Source of the DNA: Takakia lepidozioides
Taxonomy: Eukaryota > Streptophyta > Takakiopsida > Takakiales > Takakiaceae
DNA: 60,000 bases
Reading direction: 5' to 3'
NCBI GenBank assembly: GCA_030704615.1
Contig: CM060731.1
Location: 82,566,756-82,626,755 of the forward strand
Every line of letters starts with the position of its first letter. Positions within the stretch are counted from its first letter, which is position 1. The notes below the pieces were generated by a model. The model did no database searches, had not been told where the DNA came from, and saw only the letters and a program-made list of their open reading frames with translations. The translations under genes were made by a program, and so were the position numbers. Below are positions 53,040 to 60,000 of this stretch, one piece after another.

Positions 53040-55620
53040 ATGCATTTCTTCCCCCCACGATCCAAGGTTGATGTTCCCATCAACGCTTCTTCCGTTTTTG
53101 AGGTCGCCCTTCAAAAGTTGCAACCGCCTCGGATGCTTTTCCCATTTCTGAGGCACGCACCCAAGTTGCCTCCACTTGATGATAGCCCTTCCATTTCACG
53201 ATATACTCCGTTTCTCGATTCTTGAACCTCCTCGACTTAAGCACCGCCTCCACCTCGTACTCAGGTTCATTTTCATGATCCAACAGCACAGGGGACGGAC
53301 GCAACACTTCATGCCAATTCGGACGCGCTTCATCTTTAAAGGGAAACGTGGAAAACTGGATGCACCTTATTGTTTGCCGGCAGCTCCAATTCATACACAT
53401 TCTCATTCATAACCTTCCGGATGCGAAAGGGCCCCGCATACGAAGGTACGAACTTCGGACTCACTTCCGGAGGTAGTCGAAAATTCTTGATGTTCAACCA
53501 AACCTCCGTGCCTGCCTCAAACTTAACTTTCATCTGCATCCGATTCACCTGCCGTTCATACCGTTTCCTAGCTTTGGCAATGTTGTACTTTGCGAGCTCC
53601 AACAAACGCTCGCGTTCTTCTAGCACCGCTGTTGCTGCCGGCTCCTCACCGTCCTGGGCGGCCCAACTTGTTGGCACCAGAGGTGCTTTTCCATAGACCA
53701 ATACGAAAGGGAAAACTCCCGTTGCGGAGTGTTCTGTGTTATTATAACAGAACTCTGCCGCATCCAAGTGCTCCACCCAGTCCGACTGGTTTGCCGACAC
53801 ATAATTCCGCAAGATCTGCTTCACCACGAAGTTCACTCTTTCCATTTGGCCGTCCGTTGTAGGTCGGAAGGCCGTGCTCATCTTGAGCCTCGTCCCCATC
53901 TTCTTCCAAACTGCCGTCCAAAATTTACTTGTAAATTTTGGATCGCGGTCGGAGACAATATCCTTCGGGAGTCCATGATGCTTGAAGACGTGGGCGAAGT
54001 AAAGTTGCCCCGATTCCTGCGCAGTTGTCGTCTCCTTGGTGGGGATGAAATGGCCCATTTTACTGAACCTATCCACCACCACCATGATTGCATCGAATCC
54101 TTTTGACAGCGGCAAAGCAGTCATGAAATCCATCGAGACACTCTCCCAAGACCCCTCTGGAATCGGCAAAGGTTGTAACAGCCCCGCTTGCTTTTTGTAT
54201 TCGCTTCGGTTTTGCTGGCATGTGGTGCATGTCTTGACATACTCCTCGGCCTCCTCCTTTAGTTTGGGCCAGAAATACTCTTTCTTCAAGAGTGCCGCGG
54301 TGCGCTTGGCTCCGCCGTGGCCCACAAGCGGGCCATCATGGCATTCTCTCAAAAGACCATCTTTGGGCCCTCCCTTCAGCACGTACAGACACTTTTGCTT
54401 GTACCAGAGCAATCCTTTATGCAAGTGGAACAGCGACTTAACCCCCAGCCTTAAGTCCCGCAATATCGACTTTGCGAACTCATCCTTCCGATAGGCCTTC
54501 CGAATTTTCCTCTGCAACTCCGTCTCGCCCTCGTACACCAACATGAGCTGTTGCTTTCTATTCAGAGCATCGGCCACCACATTGTCCCGTCTCGGTTTGT
54601 ACTGGATATCCACGTCGAACACTGCCAAAGTGTCTTGCCACCTAATTTGTTTTGGGGACAACTTAGGTTGTGTGGCAAAATACTTCACCGTGATATTGTC
54701 CGTGAACACCTTCACCGGGGTGGAATCAACATAGTGGCGCCAAAGCTCAAGGCAATGCACCACCGCCTTCATTTCTTTCTCATGCGTGGGCCATTGTCGC
54801 TCCACTTCAATCAGTTTCTTACTTTCGTAAGCCACTCCATCCTGCATCAGCACACCCCCAATGGCAAAGTCTGACGCATCCGTGTGAATTTCGAATGGAC
54901 GGTCGAACTCCGGGATCTTCAGGACTGGAGCTTCCGCCATCCGCTGCTTCAACTCGACAAAAGCTTGGCCACAAAAAGTGTTCAATACCCATACCTTGGA
55001 CTTACACAGACGGTTTGATAGCGGCCTCGCGATCTTGGTGAAATTTCTCATATACTTTCGGTAATAGGAGGCGAGTCCTAGGAAGGATCACACTCCCGGG
55101 ACCGAAGTCAGAGGTTCCCAGTCCAAGATTGCCCTCACCTTTCTGTCATCCATTTTGATCCCATCCTGTGTAGTCACATGCCCTAGGAACTCCACTTTTG
55201 TGACCCCAAATTCGGACTTTGAAGTTTTGGCATACAGCTTCCTTTCCCACAATTTCTGGAACACACTTTTGAGGTGCTCCAGGTGCTCTTCCTTTGTTTT
55301 CGAGTATATCAATATGTCACATGATCACAAAATCATCCAACCACTCTGAAAGAGGCAGTTCATCAAGGTGCTAAAAGTTGCCGGCGCGTTGGTGACCCCA
55401 AAAGGCATCACCAAAAATTCGTAGAAGCCATACCTTGTCCTGCAAGCTGTCTTTTCCTCATATCCTTCCGCTATCCGGATCTGGTGGTAACCCGAGCGTA
55501 AATCGATCCGGCTAAAATACTTTGCTCCTGCCAACCGATCGAAGAGGTCGTCAATCCTTGGCAAAAGGTATCGGTTTTTTATAGTCACCTTATTTAGAGC
55601 CCTGTAATCGACACACATCC
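53040..55620 (-). pseudogene. pol: gypsy-2 RT, RNase H, integrase and chromodomain (broken)
   Basis: 55618-55325 covers RT palm ([22 protein letters not shown]-like; [13 protein letters not shown]). Around 55310-55330 about ten bases are missing compared with gypsy-1, destroying the catalytic YIDD motif. 55312-55088 holds the thumb, and 55051-53336 is a 571-residue open block with RNase H ([14 protein letters not shown]), integrase HHCC (CHDGPLVGHGGAKR) and DDE residues ([20 protein letters not shown]). 53406-53080 then gives the chromodomain ([29 protein letters not shown]). RT is therefore dead while the integrase block still looks intact. About five frame breaks in total. Confidence 0.9.
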
Positions 55621-55637
55621 GCAGCGTCCCATCCTTC

Positions 55638-56955
55638 TTATCTACGAACGGGGCTCCGTAAGGTGACTTGTCGGATGTACCCCTTTGCCATTAGATCCTT
55701 GAGCTGGGCCTTCACCTCGACCAACTCTCTGTGGCTCAACCGGTAGGGCGCCTTGGCAAGCGGCTCCGATCCCGGCATCACCTCTATCTTGTGGTCAACT
55801 CCTCTTCGTGGTGGCAAGCCGCTTGGTAAATCCTCCGGCATCACATCCTGGTATTTCTTCAGGATCCCCTTGATCCAATCTGGGCTCGGCTCCCTATCGA
55901 CTTCTCCTACCACTTGTCTCACGTAAAGCAAAAAACTGGGGCTCGTGTGGCTCCTCCACGACCCACTCCTTTGCTGTCAACAGGTTTATTCGCCCTCCCA
56001 CTCGGTTGGGCGTTTCCGACACCCGTAAAACTTCGCCACCATTCCCACACGGTAGCGTGACTATTCTCTTGCGGCCATCTATGACCGCTCCGGATTTGCT
56101 CAAAAAGGTCATCCCCAAAATGAGATCCACTCCATCGATCTCGCAAATGGTGAAGTTCTCACGTCTCTTCCAACTCCCCAGCTGAAGAGGAACATCGAAC
56201 GTCACCCTCGTCGCCAGTTGCGGTTCTCTTTTGGCAGAACGCACTTCAATAGAAGCCCCCACATCACTTGTCGGGAGGCCCAGCTTTCGAGCCGTTGCCG
56301 GTGTCATGAGGGAGTGCGACGCTCCTGTGTCCACCAACAACGACACGTTAGTTCCGGAAATTATCCCGCACACGAACATTAGCTGACTCCCTTTACGCAA
56401 AGCTCCCGTCTCCCGATACAACTCACAAGAGTAGTTGCATACCTTGCAAGTCTTGGCGACCACCGCCTCCACCAAGCAGCTGATGGATTCTTCGGACAGC
56501 TTCGTGGTCACCCGAGTCATGTTCAACTGTCGGGGTTTCAGGCACTTCTTGGCCATGTGCCCGGGCTCCCCGCAATTAAAGCACACCCCATCAAAGATCG
56601 TCTTCTGTCCGCCATGAGCCGACGCACCTGGTTTTCCTTTCGGAGCACCGGGTGCGCCTTGATGTGCGAAGGACCTCCCTTTGATTTCCATGCGCCATTG
56701 TCGCCGCGTGGCCTATCCCACTTCTTTTCCGGTCGGAAGGAGTCACCCTCTTGCCGGACCTTCTTGTGGTTCAGCTCCGTACGGCCCTGTCTTTCGCCCC
56801 TAAGGACATCCGAGAAGCATTCAGCCCTTTCAATTGCCTCGTTCAAAGTCTTAGGTGGCCTCTCCTCCAACTTCCGCCTGGCCCACGGGGCGAGTCCCGC
56901 CACAAAGATGAAGACCATTTCTGGTTCCGTCATATCCGCGACTTCGAGCAATAGC
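55638..56955 (-). pseudogene. gag: gypsy-2 gag end and protease (broken)
   Basis: 56951-56538 is the gag tail ([40 protein letters not shown]). 56691-55894 has the CCHC knuckle ([14 protein letters not shown]) and a protease active site [11 protein letters not shown]. 55931-55638 leads toward RT ([17 protein letters not shown]). Frame changes near 56650 and 55900. Homologous to the first 400 residues of the gypsy-1 polyprotein. Confidence 0.87.
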
Positions 56956-57540
56956 CACTACAAGATATGAGCGTTTTTAGGACTACGGCTTTGGCGGAGT
57001 CATAAAAACTGCACTAGGTAGACGACTACATAGCGTTGAAATGCGTTGCGGTCATAGTTTTATGACTCTGTAGTAATGGATATCACTACATGACTCCGGA
57101 AAGTTAGGGAGCATTGATCAAACATTGTTGACCACGATAACAAGGATGATTTATATGACTAGTGTGATATGTTTGACTACACGTGGACGACGTTTCATGG
57201 AAACTTTTGACTCCATGACTGAAGATGTTTTCACAGCTCTAATTATTTGACTACATTGCTACACGTGTCATTTTGAAGGCAAATACACGAATGTATTCAT
57301 CCATTGGATGAGTTCATCTACAGCATGACATGGCATGTGACTTATGACTGCAGATTGTTTCATAACTCCATATATATAAGTCAATCACTACACGTGGCAT
57401 TTTAAAGGCATTTATATGACTTTATTACTACACGTGGCATTTTGAAGGTATATACATGAATGGATCCGTCCATTGGATGAACTCATCCATCCATGTTTGC
57501 CGAAATCCTATCAGCTTAGTACATGTGTTAGTTTCTTATT
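56956..57540 (+). mobile_element. CACTA left terminus and subterminal repeats (right end not found)
   Basis: Starts CACTACAAGATATGAGCG immediately after gypsy-2 gag codons. For 500 bp the sequence is dense in TATGACT/GACTACA words in both orientations, and three copies of CTACACGTGGCATTTTGAAGG occur near 57258, 57391 and 57433. These look like subterminal binding sites. No inverse terminus (TTGTAGTG) is visible before 60000, so the element may continue past the window. Confidence 0.65.
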
Positions 57541-58600
57541 GGTTTGATATAGCTCAAGCTTTGTAGTTACCATAGAGCACTAAGTCGCATTCTTCATCGA
57601 GTCTGTAAAGTGAGAGTCTATAGAGGATGCCATTTGGAATGTAGAGTTTGCAGAGAGGGGGTGTGCGACAATAGGGCTGAACGATGCGTCATGTCTTCAA
57701 ATGCGATGATTGCAGGATAACATGGTGATCCTAACGCAGGCGACAACTGCATCTACTTGAAGGAATTCAGAACACTACCTTCATGGGCATGTATGGAAGC
57801 ATCGACGATGCAAATGGGAAGGGAGAGTTCGATAGTATGGACAAAGGTTATCTGGTGTCAGATTGGTAAGTTATAATCGAAACTCTTAAATATCTGCTGC
57901 CAAGTCTACATCTCTTCCATTAACAGTTATAACCAATCACCATCATGAAGCTACAGGCCCGATGCGAAATCCCAATCGGAATCTGCATCTTCTTCCCTCT
58001 TTTTGTCCTTATTTTGCTGTCAATCCCTTCATTCTATCCGGAAGGTTCCAGAGGAAACTTCACATTTCCCCTCATGATCTTGATTTTGGGAATTCTTTTT
58101 TAATGCAATGCTGTTAGGATATGGCCAGCATTGTCGTCATCACAGGTTGGCCGGTCAAATAAGGGAAGATATTACAAAGGAAAGGTTGAAGCTGGCCGCC
58201 AGTATATGTGTTCTCTCTACGAATTGCCAAAGTGGCTTATTTGATGAAGGAAGAAGAATGTGCAAGGTCACAATGTCCTAACTAACTTTTAGGTTAGTCT
58301 CATCCTAAGTGGGCGCAGTGTTGCTTTTAGTATGGGGCTCTTATCACTCAGTACATCATAGCGAAATTGAAGTGCTTATTCTCAGGTAAATTTGTGCATT
58401 TTGGCACTCTACAGTGAGCTTCTTTTGTTGTCAGGGTTAAAGGCCGTGCTGTAATTTGACTTGGGATTGGTGCATGGAATAAATTTTACCACAGACAAGT
58501 TGATGGAGGCTGGTGCGGAAATGGTAGAGTCTGATAGAGTCACATGTTGATGCGAAAACAACAGACAATCACAAGTTGCGGATTTTCTGCATTGGCTTCA
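57541..58600. other. Unresolved sequence with weak coding-like stretches
   Basis: No gene can be firmly called. On the plus strand, about 57760-57875 reads EGIQNTTFMGMYGSIDDANG followed by a stop near a GTAAGT, so it could be an exon. About 58470-58545 reads [20 protein letters not shown]. Neither is recognised. Confidence 0.25.
57945..58103 (+). CDS. Small 52-residue hydrophobic ORF
   Basis: ATG at 57945, stop at 58101-58103. Two hydrophobic stretches (GICIFFPLFVLILLSIPSF and TFPLMILILGILF) separated by a short polar loop (YPEGSRGN) could be membrane segments. No family recognised. It could equally be chance or part of a decayed exon. Confidence 0.15.
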   Translation: MKLQARCEIPIGICIFFPLFVLILLSIPSFYPEGSRGNFTFPLMILILGILF

Positions 58601-58818
58601 CAATGAAGCGGCCCAACCACATTAAACGCACTTGCTATGCACAATTTCAACAATGTCAAACAGGTTGTACGAGACTCTTTGACAAAATGATGCAATTCTT
58701 AGAAGTTGAATGGTAGACTCTGAAAGAAATTGAACCTCAAGTACACCAGCCAATAGTTTTTGGGGATGATGAAGGCAATTATGGTCTCTATTGTCCATTT
58801 CTGAGGTGTATATGTGAG

Positions 58819-58823
<5 letters not shown>

Positions 58824-58849
<26 letters not shown>
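58824..58849. repeat. (GA)n microsatellite
   Basis: About 13 GA units. An open minus-strand frame crosses it, giving a Ser-Leu run, but that frame has no other support. Confidence 0.9.
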
Positions 58850-59199
58850 TTTCCATAGAACATGACGGTTGCAATGGTGGTTGCTTGTCAGGAACACTGC
58901 AAAACTTTGTATGGCGCAGCCAGTATTTCCATGCAGGTCCTTCACCAGTTTTGCGAGATGCAGCCTAATGTAAGTAGTGTTACCATGTCTCGGCTCCTTC
59001 ACACAAATTGATGACCTCACTTGATGACATTGTGTGATGACCTCACTTTGCTGCATATCTATTGTGTGCAGATTTGATCCTTTCTCACTGTCCTCACTGA
59101 GCCTAAAAAAAAGCTAAGTTTCTCATCTCTGTTTCCTTGATACTGCTGTTGCCTATCTCCATTTTGGGTGCCACCTTCATGCAAGCCATATGCAGGGTA

Positions 59200-59917
59200 G
59201 TCATGAACCAGTCTCCACCAGTCTCTTCTTTTCTGACCTGTCTTTATCCGCAGATACTTGAGCAAGAGATGGGAGCCAGTCAAGGGTACCACTGCTCTCT
59301 TGACCATCTGAGAACACAAGCATGCTGCCACTTTGTTGCTCATCCTTAGATTTCTCCAAAGTGTGTTCATTTTGCTGCAAGACTTCCTTGCCCATACTTT
59401 TTGTCATTGGGGTGGCAAGAGCTTCAGTTGAATCAACTCCTTGTCTTAGTGTACCATTGCTATCAAGTGGAACATGTGACCACTTTTCATCCTTTGTTTG
59501 ATAATTTATTTCCTCCAAGTCATTGTCTTTTGATTTGAAGCCAAGCATGTCTCTTGATGAACTGATCACCATGTCAGTTTCTTTAATGAAGGCATTGAAG
59601 TGTTCTTCTATGGTTACTGTAGTACTGACTTGTGATATGTCAGCCTCTCCGACAATTTATTGCCACCATGGGCACTTCCACCACATCTACTCAATGACCT
59701 GAGTTGGTTAAAAAAAACTGATGTAGTAAACAGGTGAGTCCTTCCAGCACAAGGCGATGCCCTCCACCTAAAAGAGTGGGGCAGCGGCTTCAGTACTCTG
59801 CATTTTAAAATACAGATCAAAGGTGAATTTGTCGACAACCTGCCACCTCTCCCAAAACTCATCAAATCCACCAGCTATGTCATCTACATTTATTGGCCCT
59901 GTAACCAGCTCCCATGT
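59200..59917 (-). pseudogene. Gene fragment resembling a family-A DNA polymerase (POLQ/TEBICHI-like)
   Basis: Minus-strand reading from about 59917: TWELVTGPINVDDIAGGFDE, then FWERWQVVDKFTFDLYFK, a stop codon at 59768-59770, and in the same frame VEGIALCWKDSPVYYISFF, then a stop. The layout F-D-x-Y-F...GIA-x-CW-x-x-SPVYYI resembles the exonuclease-like region ahead of the polymerase domain of plant POLQ-type helicase-polymerases. This rests on my memory of the family pattern. A second open block, 59640-59201, is acidic and Ser/Thr-rich (VTIEEHFNAFIKETDMVISS). The stop and the lack of flanking exons suggest a captured or decayed fragment, possibly inside the CACTA element opened at 56956. Confidence 0.3.
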
Positions 59918-60000
59918 CTTTCAAGTGTTCGTGTCCTGGATTTTGGCACTGCTCCTTGTCTTTCACATTTTGTTCATCAGAAGTGCTACCTGGCACCTGT

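Larger units (their letters stand above)
51459..56955 (-). mobile_element. gypsy-2: decayed chromovirus of the gypsy-1 family, truncated in gag
   Basis: Same organisation and strand as gypsy-1: LTR (51459-52174), conserved 3' untranslated region, chromodomain, integrase, RNase H, RT, protease and gag. It carries many frameshifts and deletions. The 5' LTR and start of gag are not in the window: at 56956 the sequence switches to a CACTA terminus at the codon where gypsy-1 gag would continue. Confidence 0.92.

Noticed and set aside
58622-59056. 144-residue minus-strand ORF
   Set aside because: It crosses the (GA)n microsatellite, giving a Ser-Leu run, and the rest has no recognisable pattern.

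Overview
This is a eukaryotic, plant-type (streptophyte) intergenic window built almost entirely of nested transposable elements. Plant-type evidence: Ty3/gypsy chromoviruses with a tRNA-iMet primer-binding site, Ty1/copia pieces, CACTA elements with 3-bp target duplications, a TNPA-like gene and a phase-consistent spliced Ulp1-type gene. The species cannot be named. No tRNA, rRNA or CRISPR array was seen.

Layout. 1-5555: 5' half of a minus-strand gypsy element (gag running off the left edge, an extra upstream ORF, a long non-coding leader, a possible LTR). 5556-13291: a complete but decayed minus-strand gypsy element with 401-bp LTRs and a dUTPase-like domain between gag and RT, cut by a CACTA fragment. 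13292-17428: GC-hairpin repeats, non-coding DNA, remnants of an unknown minus-strand gene and a 308-bp tandem duplication. 17429-17754: inverted LTR fragment of the gypsy-1 family. 17812-23599: minus-strand multi-exon gene(s) ending in a Ulp1/SUMO-protease domain, with a SUMO-interacting motif, basic clusters and a zinc finger; exons, introns and flanks to about 25.6 kb are saturated with a CAGTCTGCTG-like motif.

About 26.0-46.95 kb: a long C-rich plus-strand LINE: leader with an eight-fold 13-residue repeat, ORF1, and ORF2 with a 2A-like motif, APE endonuclease, reverse transcriptase, a chromodomain and an RNase H remnant. It is interrupted by an A-tailed insertion (32574-33193, duplication TCCATGA), a non-autonomous CACTA (35011-35861, duplication CAT) and a young gypsy chromovirus, gypsy-1 (36876-43846, duplication ATGGA, LTRs almost identical, pol open).

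46.96-49.45 kb: a TNPA-like CACTA gene fragment, then a copia element whose two halves face opposite ways. 49.55-49.67 kb: a 48-bp-arm hairpin. 49.7-51.46 kb: three copies of a roughly 0.68-kb repeat. 51459-56955: gypsy-2, a decayed relative of gypsy-1, broken in gag by another CACTA terminus at 56956. The rest, to the right edge, carries CACTA subterminal repeats and host-gene-like fragments, one resembling a family-A DNA polymerase.

Most promising: the LINE ORF2 chromodomain with a conserved aromatic cage, the dUTPase-like module in a gypsy element, and the Ulp1 gene embedded in its own repeated motif.
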